Assembly (NCBI GenBank): GCA_965119685.1
Contig: OZ221971.1
Coordinates: 1,488,001-1,552,000 of the forward strand
DNA: 64,000 nt
Source: Merdibacter sp965119685
Lineage (GTDB): Bacteria; Bacillota_I; Bacilli_A; Erysipelotrichales; Erysipelotrichaceae
Direction of reading: 5' to 3'
This document shows, in pieces, positions 50,001-58,831 of this stretch. The notes under the pieces were generated by a model. The model was not told the origin of the DNA. It saw only the letters and a program-made list of their open reading frames with translations, and did not search any database. The first letter of the stretch is position 1, and every line of letters begins with the position of its first letter. Both the position numbers and the translations under genes were made by a program.

Positions 50001-50286
50001 ATGGAAAAGGGAGTGAAGAGAGGCTAGGCGAGTGAAGTGCCTTCACGCTTTCTCATAGATTACGCTTTGTCGGTGCTTGCCAGAGGGCAAACTGGCGTGT
50101 TGTGAGAAAAGGCGCTTTTACGATGATTGCCATCGAGGATGGCAGCGCATTGTGCGTCCTTTTCGGCAAGTCTTAATCCGGGGAGTGCGCTCATGAGTGA
50201 TCGCAGATGTCAAAATGAGAAAGCACACCGGTAAAGAGGGGCGCATAAATTTGCATATTAACATTTTTTATTGTGTAGAAGTGTGG
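50001..50286. other. Intergenic stretch with three hairpins between rpsD and ezrA
   Basis: Three perfect inverted repeats follow each other: GTGAAG/CTTCAC (50032-50046), TTGCC/GGCAA (50077-50090) and TGCCATC/GATGGCA (50128-50144). No coding frame is seen. A TAGAAT at 50287 with TGG before it is the likely ezrA -10. Confidence 0.45.
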
Positions 50287-50327
50287 TAGAATAAGTGTAT
50301 GAGAATTTGACAGTCAGGAGGAGTGGC

Positions 50328-52082
50328 ATGGACACTTTTATCAATAATCTGCGCAATGTGCTGACGCCGCAGCTTGTGCTGTATATCGCGGCGGCGCTGG
50401 CGGTAATCATCATTTTAACCATCGTGCTAAGGGGGATGAAGAAGCGAAAGCTCAAGAGCTCGCTGGTTGATTTGGAAACTCGCTACAACGAGGTCAAGGG
50501 CATTCCGCTCGCCTTTAAGTTTAACAAAGCGGTTGCGCTCTCCCGCGTCAATGAGGCAATGCTCGCCCGTGTGAATGAATGTCAGCCAAGCTTTGACGCC
50601 GTGCAGGAATCCCTGAAGGAGTGCGGTGTGCTGTTAGCCGAGGCGGACGATTTATTATACGTACATAAAAATAAAGCTGCTTACAAGAAGATGGAGCAGC
50701 TGGAAAAGCGCTTGGAGGAGAGCGGACGCGCGGCGAAAGAGGTCAACGATCTGCTCGATGAAATCTTGGAACAGGAAAGCGAACAGCGTACGCAGATCAA
50801 TGTGCTGAAAGAGCGTTTCCGCACGATCAAAAAGCTGTTTGCGGATAATCGCAGCGCCTATCATCAAAGTGCGGAGTTCATCGAAAAGCGCATCGACGCC
50901 ATCGAAAAGAAATTCTCCCTGTTTGAGGAGTGGATGTTCGCTTCGGAGTTTGACAAGGCGCATGAGCAGCAAGAGGAGATCGCCAAGGATGTCCGCGAGC
51001 TCACCGACCAGCTGCATGCACTGCCCAATCTGTATGAACAGGCACGCGGTGTATTGCCAAAAGCGATTGATGAAATCGGTCTGCGCTATGCGCAGACGCG
51101 CAACAAGGGCGTTTATCTCGAGCATTTGGAAATACAGAAAAATCTGGACATCATCTCCGATCAGCTCAAGGAAAACATCGCTAAGCTGCGCGGCGGCGTG
51201 ATATTAGATGTAAAAGAAAACCTCAATGCGATGGGCGAGCAGCTGTTGAATCTGCAGGATCTCATCACGCGCGAGGATGAAGCGTATACGGAAATCCGCG
51301 ATGGCAAGGAAGGCACGTTTGCGAAGGTACGCACGGTCAACGAGCAGTTTGAGGCGATCGAGCAGCTGTATCGGCGTGTGAATGAGCGCTTCGGCTTCGA
51401 GGATTGGAGCGCCCGCTTAACGGCTGCCGCTCAGCAGCTGGAAGCGATGAACGTGCTGAAACGAAAGGTGGAGCGCACGGCGATGGAAAACAGCGTTGCC
51501 GCTTCCGCACAGCTTCCGGATTATCGCGAGCTTGTCAAGAGCGTGGAGCTGTTTGGCAAGGATGTAGAGAAGATGCAAAAGCTGCTCAACAGCGCATGCA
51601 GCGATGAGGAGCGTGCAAAGAAGCAGCTGATAAAATTGCAGTTAATCCTCAATGAGGTGCGTTTAAAGACGGCGTGTCATCGGCTGCCGAGCATCTCCAC
51701 ACAGTTTCGTGCCGATCTTGCCAGCTCAGAGCAGCTGATTGATCGAGTGAAGCGGGTGCTGGCGCACTCACCTCTCGACGTGCAGGAGCTCAACGCCGAT
51801 TTACAGGAGGCGATTGACTTTGTCTATCAGCTATACAACAATGCGAACAATTTGGTCGGTATTGCCATCATGGTGGAAAACGCGATTGTCTTCGGCAACC
51901 GTTATCGATCCAGCTATGCGGAAATCGACTCCGAGCTCACCAGAGCGGAGCTGTCTTTCCAAAACGGCGAATACACCAAGGCGTTGAAAATCGCTATTCA
52001 ATGTATTGAAAAAATGCATCCGGGCATTTATGAGAAGCTGATCAAGACAAATGATCCGAGCATTATGAATCAGGTGGGATAA
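50328..52082 (+). CDS. ezrA: Septation ring formation regulator EzrA
   Basis: A spectrin-like membrane protein that limits FtsZ ring number and takes part in the divisome. The 584 residues have one N-terminal membrane helix (about 17-36, LVLYIAAALAVIIILTIVL) and then almost only charged coiled coil, as in EzrA (about 560-570). GIPLAFKFNKAVALSRVNEA near residue 60 fits the family. The start at 50328 has AGGAGG upstream. The order ezrA-iscS-thiI matches Bacillus-type genomes and supports the call. Confidence 0.88.
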   Translation: MDTFINNLRNVLTPQLVLYIAAALAVIIILTIVLRGMKKRKLKSSLVDLETRYNEVKGIPLAFKFNKAVALSRVNEAMLARVNECQPSFDAVQESLKECGVLLAEADDLLYVHKNKAAYKKMEQLEKRLEESGRAAKEVNDLLDEILEQESEQRTQINVLKERFRTIKKLFADNRSAYHQSAEFIEKRIDAIEKKFSLFEEWMFASEFDKAHEQQEEIAKDVRELTDQLHALPNLYEQARGVLPKAIDEIGLRYAQTRNKGVYLEHLEIQKNLDIISDQLKENIAKLRGGVILDVKENLNAMGEQLLNLQDLITREDEAYTEIRDGKEGTFAKVRTVNEQFEAIEQLYRRVNERFGFEDWSARLTAAAQQLEAMNVLKRKVERTAMENSVAASAQLPDYRELVKSVELFGKDVEKMQKLLNSACSDEERAKKQLIKLQLILNEVRLKTACHRLPSISTQFRADLASSEQLIDRVKRVLAHSPLDVQELNADLQEAIDFVYQLYNNANNLVGIAIMVENAIVFGNRYRSSYAEIDSELTRAELSFQNGEYTKALKIAIQCIEKMHPGIYEKLIKTNDPSIMNQVG

Positions 52083-52084
52083 CC

Positions 52085-53215
52085 ATGATCTATTTTGATT
52101 ACGCATCGACGACGCCGATCCGCAAGGAAGTGCTGGAGGCGTATGAGACGGTGCTTCGCGATTATTATGCCAACGCCGACTCCCTGCATCAGGCAGGCCG
52201 AAAAGTCAACATGCTGCTGGAACAAAGCCGTGCGAACATCGCACAGCTTTTCCATGTACAGCCCTCGGAGATCCTCTACACCTCCTGTGCCAGCGAGGCG
52301 AACAACTATGCTTTAAAGGGCTTTGCGCTCGCCAATCAAAACCGGGGCCGCCATATCATCATCTCCGCCGCGGAACATTCCAGCATCTTAAACAGCGCCA
52401 AGCAGCTTGGCGAGGTGTTCGGTTTTGAAATCGCCTATCTGCCGCTGCATGAGGATGGCTGCGTGCATCTGAAGGATGTACAGCGCGCCCTGCGCAAGGA
52501 TACCATCCTCGTATCGATCATGCTTGTCAATAACGAAACCGGCTGTATCAACCCGATTCAAACGATCGCTGATTACGTTCACGCTCATTCGCGCGCAGTC
52601 GTACACAGCGATATGGTGCAGGGGTTAGGAAAGGTGGAGCTTCCGCTGGCGGCGGTCGATATGGCGACGTTTTCCGCTCATAAGATCTTCGGGCTGAAAG
52701 GCAGCGGTCTTTTGTATCACCGCTCGCATCTGCGTTTGTTAGCGCTCATCAGCGCCGGTCAGCAGGAGGGCGGGCTGCGCGGGGGAACCAGCAACGCCCC
52801 GGCGGAGATCGTCTTTGCCAAGACACTGCGTTTAGCGCTGCAGGAACAAAACGCGCATAGCGCCTATGTGCGGGAGCTGAACGCCTATGCCAGAGAGAAG
52901 TTAAACGCGCTTTCACAAATCGAGATCAATTCTCCTATGGAAGCCTCCCCGTATATTTTAAATTTTTCCTGCCTGTGCATCGGCAGCGAGATCATGCTCA
53001 ATGCGCTGGATGCGCGCGGAATCTGTGTGAGCGCACAGAGCACCTGCAATTCCAAAGGCAAGGCAATCTCTCATGTGCTGTTGGCCATGGGAAAAGGAGA
53101 ACTGCGCGCAACCCATGCGGTGCGGCTGTCGTTCTCACACCTGTCCACCAAACAGGAGATCGATTACTTTATCAAAGCGTTAAAGGAGATTATAGAAGAA
53201 TATGCAACCAGATAA
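52085..53215 (+). CDS. Cysteine desulfurase (NifS/IscS type, NifZ-like partner of ThiI)
   Basis: A PLP enzyme that releases sulfur from Cys and hands it on as persulfide. The 376 residues begin MIYFDYASTTPI, have the PLP Lys in FSAHKIFGLKGSG (about residue 200) and the active Cys in AQSTCNSKGK (about residue 322). It lies 2 bases after ezrA and overlaps thiI by 14 bases. In Bacillus the corresponding gene (nifZ) supplies sulfur for 4-thiouridine in tRNA through ThiI, and the overlap here suggests the same pair. Confidence 0.93.
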   Translation: MIYFDYASTTPIRKEVLEAYETVLRDYYANADSLHQAGRKVNMLLEQSRANIAQLFHVQPSEILYTSCASEANNYALKGFALANQNRGRHIIISAAEHSSILNSAKQLGEVFGFEIAYLPLHEDGCVHLKDVQRALRKDTILVSIMLVNNETGCINPIQTIADYVHAHSRAVVHSDMVQGLGKVELPLAAVDMATFSAHKIFGLKGSGLLYHRSHLRLLALISAGQQEGGLRGGTSNAPAEIVFAKTLRLALQEQNAHSAYVRELNAYAREKLNALSQIEINSPMEASPYILNFSCLCIGSEIMLNALDARGICVSAQSTCNSKGKAISHVLLAMGKGELRATHAVRLSFSHLSTKQEIDYFIKALKEIIEEYATR

Positions 53216-54413
53216 CTTTGTTTACGATCATATCTTAATTCGTTATGGTGAGCTGAGCACCAAAGGAAAGAACCGCAAGGACTTCATCCGTCGCCTGCAC
53301 ACCAACGTCAAGCATGCGCTGATGATGTTTGAACAGATCGAGATCGAGCGCACCCACGATCGTATGTACATCCATCTCAATCACACCGATCCCTTTGCGA
53401 TCAAACCGTATTTGGAAAAGGTGTTCGGCATCAGCTCTTTTTCGTTCGCCCTTCGCGTGGACAGCGACATCGAAGCGATCAAGCAGGCGGTGCTCGCCTT
53501 TGCCAAGGGACAGGAGCCGAAAACCTTCAAGGTGGCGGCACGCCGCAGCGATAAGCGTTTTCCGATGGTTTCCGACGAGATCAATCGCGCCGTCGCAGCT
53601 GTCGTCTTAAAAAACACCGAGTGGAAGGTCAACGTCAGAGAGCCGCAGGTGAAAATTCAGATTGAAGTGCATGAAAATGATACATATATCATGAGCGATA
53701 AATATCCGGGCGCCGGCGGATATCCGGTCGGCGTCGGAGGAAAGGCGATGGTGATGCTCTCCGGCGGTATCGATTCGCCGATCGCCTCTTATCTGACGAT
53801 GAAGCGCGGTGTCGCTATTGAATGCGTACACTATGCTTCTCCGCCTTACACTTCTGAGATGGCGCGCGAGAAAGTGCTGGAGCTGGCACGTCTGCTGGCA
53901 CCGTTTCAGGGACACATTCTCATACATATCGTGCCTTTTACCGATTTGCAGCTGGCAATTTATGAGCATTGTGATGAAAGCTATGCGATCACGGTGATGC
54001 GCCGGATGATGTATCGCATCGCACAGCGTCTCGCCGATCAGCAGCATTGTCTGGCGATCGTCAACGGAGAGAGCATCGGTCAGGTGGCCAGTCAAACGCT
54101 GGAGAGCATGCAGACGATCAATGCGGTGACGACGATGCCGATCATTCGTCCGGTGGCGACGATGGACAAGGTGGAAATCATCGATCTGGCCCGCAAAATC
54201 GGTACCTACGAGACAAGCATTCAGCCTTGGGAGGATTGCTGTACGATCTTTACGCCGAAAAACCCGGTCACAAAACCGACGATCCGCAAAGCGGAATATT
54301 TGGAAAGCCGTTTTGATTTCGCCCCACTCATAGAGGATTGCGTAGCCAAAAGCGAGGCGGTGCACGTCTATCCAAACCAAGCGAAAGACGAAGAGACAAG
54401 CGATCTGTTTTAA
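53202..54413 (+). CDS. thiI: tRNA 4-thiouridine synthase ThiI
   Basis: Uses ATP and sulfur from the desulfurase to make s4U8 in tRNA. The 403 residues have an N-terminal ferredoxin-like/THUMP part (about 10-165, starting YDHILIRYGELSTKGKNRKDF), the PP-loop MLSGGIDSPIASYL (about residue 185), and INGESIGQVASQTLES-like VNGESIGQVASQTLES later. It lacks a rhodanese domain, as is usual in Bacillota. The start lies inside the end of the desulfurase gene. Confidence 0.96.
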   Translation: MQPDNFVYDHILIRYGELSTKGKNRKDFIRRLHTNVKHALMMFEQIEIERTHDRMYIHLNHTDPFAIKPYLEKVFGISSFSFALRVDSDIEAIKQAVLAFAKGQEPKTFKVAARRSDKRFPMVSDEINRAVAAVVLKNTEWKVNVREPQVKIQIEVHENDTYIMSDKYPGAGGYPVGVGGKAMVMLSGGIDSPIASYLTMKRGVAIECVHYASPPYTSEMAREKVLELARLLAPFQGHILIHIVPFTDLQLAIYEHCDESYAITVMRRMMYRIAQRLADQQHCLAIVNGESIGQVASQTLESMQTINAVTTMPIIRPVATMDKVEIIDLARKIGTYETSIQPWEDCCTIFTPKNPVTKPTIRKAEYLESRFDFAPLIEDCVAKSEAVHVYPNQAKDEETSDLF

Positions 54414-54469
54414 AGGGTTCTGTATCAGGAGAGGAAAGCATTGGAGCTGCCCTCTGACATACATCAAGC

Positions 54470-54492
54470 AAGCGCCTGAGGGCGCTTTTCTT
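54470..54492 (+). terminator. Intrinsic terminator of ezrA-iscS-thiI
   Basis: AAGCGCC and GGCGCTT close a 4-base loop, followed by a short T-rich tail. Confidence 0.85.
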
Positions 54493-54676
54493 ATAAATAT
54501 CAGATCGGCAGGGAGATAAAAGGGAGGGTGTACATTCGGTATGCGCTTATCAAATAGGGAAGCGATCTGCACAAAGGAACCTGTGCTATGTGAAAGTGAT
54601 CATCTTTTTAAAAAAGTCTCTCCAACGGCTTCTTCGCTTTATCAGATGGTAAAAAAAGCCGCGGCAGTCATGGGGG

Positions 54677-54682
54677 TATAAT
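54677..54682 (+). promoter_or_regulatory. -10 element of the small charged protein gene
   Basis: TATAAT within GGGGGTATAATCG; no -35 of the usual type is visible at 17 bp. Confidence 0.4.
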
Positions 54683-54723
54683 CGCAGGCAAGTATCACAT
54701 ACTAGCAGTGTGAGGTGAAAAAC

Positions 54724-54942
54724 ATGGAACATAAGAGACCCTATGACAATCGCAAGGTACAAGAAGATCTCTATCAGTATGAAATGGGAATCGATTTAGG
54801 TGCGGAGATCGAATACGAGAAACGCCGCCATCTGAGCGAGTATGAAAAGGAACGCTGTTCCCGCGACTACAAAGGTGTTCAAGACCGAAATAAGATAACC
54901 CAGAAAGGTCAAATGCACCCGGATCAGATGAATCGCCGCTAA
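54724..54942 (+). CDS. Small charged protein, unknown
   Basis: A 72-residue hydrophilic protein, very rich in Glu, Arg, Lys, Asp and Tyr, with no hydrophobic core segment. The middle reads QYEMGIDLGAEIEYEKRR. ATG 54724 is chosen over GTG 54715 because GAGGTG stands just before it. It has its own -10 and a strong terminator, so it is a single-gene unit and probably real. It does not match alpha/beta-type spore proteins. No family is recognised. Confidence 0.6.
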   Translation: MEHKRPYDNRKVQEDLYQYEMGIDLGAEIEYEKRRHLSEYEKERCSRDYKGVQDRNKITQKGQMHPDQMNRR

Positions 54943-54957
54943 CCCTCTTTTCAAGAG

Positions 54958-54987
54958 ATGCTCCTTTTAAAAAGGGGGCATTTCTTT
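54958..54987 (+). terminator. Intrinsic terminator of the small charged protein gene
   Basis: ATGCTCCTTTT pairs with AAAAGGGGGCAT (one mismatch), followed by a T-rich tail. Confidence 0.8.
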
Positions 54988-55234
54988 TGTATCCTCATAA
55001 TCGACAAGAATGATCAGTTGTATAGCACAGGATAACGTTGGCTTTTGTATAAAAGCAGCGGATGGGTAACGCTGAGATCAAAGAACGGGAAATGAAAGAG
55101 AGTGATACATCTCATCCTTTGTGAAGGCTTCTTTTCTGTTGGAAAGGATGAAGAGGACAAGCTGGCAAAGATGGACAATGCAGCCGTTTTCCGATACAAT
55201 GATTTCATCAGATGCGATAAGGGGAGGGGAAACC

Positions 55235-56032
55235 ATGCTGCGATGTCCGAAATGTCATGCGCCGCTGCTCTTGCATGATCGTACTTTTCGCTGTGAAAAT
55301 CATCATTGCTACGATCAGGCAAAACAAGGATATGCCAACTTGCTGATTCACAGCCGCAGGGAGTGCGGCGATAACAAGGAGATGGTGCGTGCCCGCAGCG
55401 CTTTTCTCGCACAGGGATATTATGCGTGTCTGCGCCGGCAGCTGTGTGAGATCGTCAGCGCTTTGCCTGTGCATAGCGTCGTCGATGCCGGATGCGGGGA
55501 AGGCTATTATACCAATGCCATCCAGGCGGCTGCCCATTGTGAGATGATCGGTTTCGATATGAGCAAGTATGCGCTGATGAAAAGCGCCAAAGGGAATCCG
55601 CAGGTGCGCTATTTCGCTGCCAGCATCTTCGACATGCCGCTGGAAGACGCCTGCTGTGATTTGGTGCTCAGCGTGTTTGCTCCCTTTGCCAAGGAGGAGT
55701 TTTGCCGTGTTTTAAAAGCGGGTGGCTATGTGCTCAAGGTGGAACCGGGCGCACGCCATCTGTATGGACTCAAGGAGCTGCTCTATGAGCAGGTTTACGA
55801 AAATGAGGCGCAGGCCGCGCATTATGAGGGGCTTTTGCTGCGCCGGGAATGGCTGGTGGAGGACGTCATCGAGGTGAGGGGACAGGAAATGCTGCAGGCG
55901 CTGTTTCAGATGACGCCGTATTGCTATCGCAGTCCGCGTGCAGGCGTTGAACGCTTGGCTGTTTGTGAGCGTTTGTGCACAGAGGTGCAGTTTCACATCG
56001 AACTGTATCAGAAAAGCACCGGTACGCCGTGA
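55235..56032 (+). CDS. 23S rRNA (guanine-N1)-methyltransferase, RlmA family
   Basis: A SAM-dependent methyltransferase of 265 residues. The N-terminal zinc finger (CPKCHAPL, then FRCENHHCYD) is typical of RlmA enzymes that methylate G745 or G748 of 23S rRNA. The following DQAKQGYANLL fits the family, the SAM site is VDAGCGEGYYTNA, and FAPFAKEEFCRVLKAGG matches the motif after the catalytic strand. The G748 type gives tylosin tolerance; which base is used cannot be told. ATG 55235 has GGGGAGGGG upstream; the longer frame begins in non-coding DNA. Confidence 0.9.
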   Translation: MLRCPKCHAPLLLHDRTFRCENHHCYDQAKQGYANLLIHSRRECGDNKEMVRARSAFLAQGYYACLRRQLCEIVSALPVHSVVDAGCGEGYYTNAIQAAAHCEMIGFDMSKYALMKSAKGNPQVRYFAASIFDMPLEDACCDLVLSVFAPFAKEEFCRVLKAGGYVLKVEPGARHLYGLKELLYEQVYENEAQAAHYEGLLLRREWLVEDVIEVRGQEMLQALFQMTPYCYRSPRAGVERLAVCERLCTEVQFHIELYQKSTGTP

Positions 56033-56053
56033 GTTTGCACCCCTTGTTTATCA

Positions 56054-56102
56054 AAGCGCAGACATCGATGAACATACACGTCGCCGCTGCGCTTGCTTTT
56101 TT
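56054..56102 (+). terminator. Terminator after the RlmA-type gene
   Basis: AAGCGCAG and CTGCGCTT form an 8-bp stem over a long loop and are followed by a T-rich tail. Confidence 0.65.
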
Positions 56103-56178
56103 ATATGCGAAAGAAAGCGCCGCCCTTTAAAACTGCTTAGCCAGCGAGGTTTACGCAGTGATATTTACAAAAATTCGT

Positions 56179-56207
56179 TTGGAAAAGAAAGCACTTAATG
56201 CTATAAT
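56179..56207 (+). promoter_or_regulatory. Promoter of ffh
   Basis: TTGGAA and TATAAT are separated by 17 bp, with TGC before the -10. Confidence 0.8.
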
Positions 56208-56234
56208 GGATAGGCATGAAACGAGGTGTTGATT

Positions 56235-57650
56235 ATGGCATTTGAATCCTTAACCGAACGGATGAGTCAGGCGTTTAAAAACCTGAGCGGTCAGGGAAAG
56301 CTTACTGAAAAGAATATGAACGACATGCTCAAGGAAGTGCGGATGTCGCTTCTGGAGGCGGACGTCAACTATACCGTCGTCAAAGACTTTATCGCCCGTA
56401 TCAAGGAGAAGGCGCTGGGAGAAAAGGTGCTCAGTGCGCTCAATCCGGGTCAGATGGTCGTCAAGATCGTTCATGAGGAGATCACGGCGCTGTTGGGCAG
56501 CGAAGAGGTCGAGGTACACTATCAAAAAAACGGCATCACCACGCTGATGATGGTCGGCTTACAGGGTACCGGTAAAACGACGGCCAGTGCGAAAATTGCC
56601 AATTTGATGCAGAAAAAGCAGGGGCGTAAACCGCTGTTGGTCGCCTGTGACGTCGTGCGCCCGGCGGCGATCGAGCAGCTGCAGACGCTGGGTGCGAGCA
56701 TCGGTGTCGAGGTGTTCACCCTGGGCGTGGAAACCAAAGCGCTGGAAACGGCCAGACAGGCGATGGTTTACGCGCAGGAAAACGGCTATGATACGGTGCT
56801 CTTCGATACGGCGGGCCGGCTGCATATCGATGAGGAACTGATGCAGGAGCTCAGCGACATTAAGGCGCTGATCCATCCGGATGAAATTTTGTTGACCGTA
56901 GATGCGATGACCGGACAGGATATTGTCAACGTCGCGCAGAGCTTTCACGATCAGCTCTCCGTCAGCGGTCTGGTGCTCACAAAATTAGACGGCGATTCCC
57001 GCGGCGGCGGAATTCTGTCGGTGCGTTCCATCACGCATGTGCCGGTTATGTTTGTCGGTCTCGGTGAAAAGATCGACGACCTTGACGTCTTCCACCCTAG
57101 CCGCATGGCGGATCGCATTTTGGGTATGGGCGACATGATGACGCTGATCGAACAGGCGCAGGAAAAGATGGATATGGAAGCCAGCCAGAAGAGCGCGCAG
57201 CGCATGATGAAGGGCAGCTTCACCCTTAACGACATGCTGGTGCAGTTTCAGCAGATTAAAAAGATGGGCTCGTTAGGAGGGATGATGAAGCTGATTCCGG
57301 GCTTCAACAAAATGGCTTCGCAGATCGACGATGTACGTGCCGAAGGGACGATGAAAAAGAGCGAAGCGATCTTGCAGAGCATGACCGACTTCGAGCGGGA
57401 AAACCCCGGCTGCCTCAAGGCGTCCCGCAAAAACCGCATCGCCAAAGGCAGCGGCACCACCGTGGCCGACGTCAACCGTCTGTTAGGGCAGTTTGAAAAG
57501 ATGCAGCAGATGATGAAGATGATGGGCTCGATGGGCGGCAAGATGCCCAACATGGCGGCGATGCGTGGGCTGAACGGCATGGGCGGCGTTCCCGGCGCAG
57601 GCAAGCATGCAGGTTCAAAAAAGCAGAAGAAAAAGAAGAAAAAGAGATAA
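56235..57650 (+). CDS. ffh: Signal recognition particle protein Ffh (SRP54)
   Basis: The GTPase that binds signal sequences and SRP RNA and targets ribosomes to the membrane. The 471 residues show the N domain, the G domain with G1 GLQGTGKTTASAK (about residue 107), DTAGRLHID, TKLDGDSRGGG, and the Met-rich M domain (MQQMMKMMGSMGGKMP) with a Lys-rich end. It starts at 56235 after GAGGTG. In many Bacillota ylxM precedes ffh; here ffh has its own promoter and no ylxM. rpsP follows, as usual, after a terminator. Confidence 0.97.
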   Translation: MAFESLTERMSQAFKNLSGQGKLTEKNMNDMLKEVRMSLLEADVNYTVVKDFIARIKEKALGEKVLSALNPGQMVVKIVHEEITALLGSEEVEVHYQKNGITTLMMVGLQGTGKTTASAKIANLMQKKQGRKPLLVACDVVRPAAIEQLQTLGASIGVEVFTLGVETKALETARQAMVYAQENGYDTVLFDTAGRLHIDEELMQELSDIKALIHPDEILLTVDAMTGQDIVNVAQSFHDQLSVSGLVLTKLDGDSRGGGILSVRSITHVPVMFVGLGEKIDDLDVFHPSRMADRILGMGDMMTLIEQAQEKMDMEASQKSAQRMMKGSFTLNDMLVQFQQIKKMGSLGGMMKLIPGFNKMASQIDDVRAEGTMKKSEAILQSMTDFERENPGCLKASRKNRIAKGSGTTVADVNRLLGQFEKMQQMMKMMGSMGGKMPNMAAMRGLNGMGGVPGAGKHAGSKKQKKKKKKR

Positions 57651-57679
57651 CAGTTTTATCTTGAAAATCACAGATGTGA

Positions 57680-57723
57680 AAAATATGCGGTGTTAAGGAA
57701 AAATACTTGACACCGCATTTTTC
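57680..57723 (+). terminator. Terminator of ffh, overlapping the rpsP promoter
   Basis: ATGCGGTGT (57685-57693) and ACACCGCAT (57710-57718) form a 9-bp stem, extended by A/T pairs, with a T5 end. The right arm contains most of the TTGACA -35 of the rpsP promoter. Confidence 0.8.
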
Positions 57724-57734
57724 TGTGCTATACT
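57707..57734 (+). promoter_or_regulatory. Promoter of rpsP-khpA
   Basis: A perfect TTGACA and TATACT are separated by 16 bp, with TGC before the -10. The -35 is embedded in the ffh terminator. Confidence 0.8.
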
Positions 57735-57771
57735 ATCAGAGTGTCAAAAAGAATAACAGGAGGAAATAGAT

Positions 57772-58044
57772 ATGGCAGTAAAACTGAGATTGAAGAGAAT
57801 GGGTAAGAAAGGTGCTCCTTTCTACCGTATTGTAGCGGCTGACAGCCGTTCCCCGCGCGATGGACGCTTCATCGAGACGATCGGTACCTACGATCCGATG
57901 ACGAACCCGGCACAGACGAAGGTCGACGCAGAGCTGGCGATGAAATGGCTCAAGAACGGCGCACAGCCTTCCGATACCGTGCGCAGCATCTTGTCCAAGG
58001 AAGGAATCCTGAAGCGTTTGCACGAGGAAAAGAACGCAAAGTAA
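57772..58044 (+). CDS. rpsP: 30S ribosomal protein S16
   Basis: A 90-residue 30S protein that binds 16S rRNA early in assembly. MAVKLRLKRMGKKGAPFYRIV and AADSRSPRDGRFIETIGTYDP are diagnostic. AGGAGG stands before the ATG. It starts the conserved block rpsP-khpA-rimM-trmD-rplS; khpA begins four bases after its stop codon. Confidence 0.98.
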   Translation: MAVKLRLKRMGKKGAPFYRIVAADSRSPRDGRFIETIGTYDPMTNPAQTKVDAELAMKWLKNGAQPSDTVRSILSKEGILKRLHEEKNAK

Positions 58045-58047
58045 CCT

Positions 58048-58293
58048 ATGGATTACGAAAAAGTACTGCTTGACTTGATCAAGCCGATCGTCAACGACAG
58101 GGAGAGCGTATCCGTTAAGCAGATGGAAAGCCTCGATGAGGAAGAGATTTTGCTCTATGTGTATGCCAACGATGATGATATCGCACGTCTGATCGGACGT
58201 AAGGGCATCATGGCTTCTTCACTGCGTCAGATGATGTCGGTGGCAGCCCGCGATGCGCGTGCACATGTGACGATTAAGTTTGAGGCATATTAA
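58048..58293 (+). CDS. khpA: KH-domain RNA-binding protein KhpA (YlqC)
   Basis: An 81-residue single KH-domain protein. The GxxG loop lies in LIGRKGIMASSLRQ at about residues 50-63. In related species KhpA pairs with KhpB and affects cell division and translation. It has no obvious strong ribosome binding site and probably depends on coupling with rpsP. A terminator hairpin begins at its stop codon, separating it from rimM. Confidence 0.93.
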   Translation: MDYEKVLLDLIKPIVNDRESVSVKQMESLDEEEILLYVYANDDDIARLIGRKGIMASSLRQMMSVAARDARAHVTIKFEAY

Positions 58294-58316
58294 GGGATGA
58301 GGTTCATCCCTTTTTT
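58292..58316 (+). terminator. Intrinsic terminator between khpA and rimM
   Basis: AAGGGATG and CATCCCTT pair over a 5-base loop and are followed by T4 or more. It lies inside an otherwise continuous operon, so it probably tunes S16 output relative to RimM/TrmD. Confidence 0.85.
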
Positions 58317-58333
58317 AGAAGAGAGGGTTGGGT

Positions 58334-58831
58334 ATGGAAACGATCAGTGTCGGTAAAATTGTAAATACGCGCGGATTGAAGGGTGAGGTGAAGATCATTC
58401 CCAATACGCATTTCATCGAAGAGCGCTTTCAGGCAGGTGCGCGCTTGTTTGTGGGAAATCAGCACCGGGAGGTGCGCGTCCTTCGCTCCCGTTATGAGAA
58501 AGGCATGGTTTTCGCCGTGTTTGAAGGGATGGAGGACATCAACAGCGTCGAATGGATGAAGGGGATGGAAGTGTACGGCGATCGGGAAGCGAAGCTCTCT
58601 TTGCAAAAGGACGAGGTGCTTTACAGCGATTTAATGGATTGTGACGTTTACACGGAAGAAGCGCTTTATGTCGGCCGTGTGGTCGATGTGCTGGAAACCG
58701 GCGCCAATGCGGTGCTGCGGGTGCAGCGAGAGAAAGACAGCGTGCTGATTCCTTTCGTGCGCGCCGTCGTCACTGCTTTTGATATCGATGACAAGCGCAT
58801 CGTCATCGAGGAAATGGAAGGGTTGTTATGA
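58334..58831 (+). CDS. rimM: Ribosome maturation factor RimM
   Basis: Helps 16S rRNA processing and 30S head assembly with S19. The 165 residues start METISVGKIVNTRGLKGEVK, a family hallmark, and the PRC-barrel half contains SVLIPFVRAVVTAFDID and RIVIEE at the end. The start at 58334 has GAGAGGGTTGGG upstream. The stop codon overlaps the ATG of trmD. Confidence 0.95.
   Translation: METISVGKIVNTRGLKGEVKIIPNTHFIEERFQAGARLFVGNQHREVRVLRSRYEKGMVFAVFEGMEDINSVEWMKGMEVYGDREAKLSLQKDEVLYSDLMDCDVYTEEALYVGRVVDVLETGANAVLRVQREKDSVLIPFVRAVVTAFDIDDKRIVIEEMEGLL

Noticed and set aside
53607..54572. Antisense open frame of 321 codons over thiI
   Set aside because: Shadow of thiI; composition is unlike a real protein and there is no ribosome binding site.
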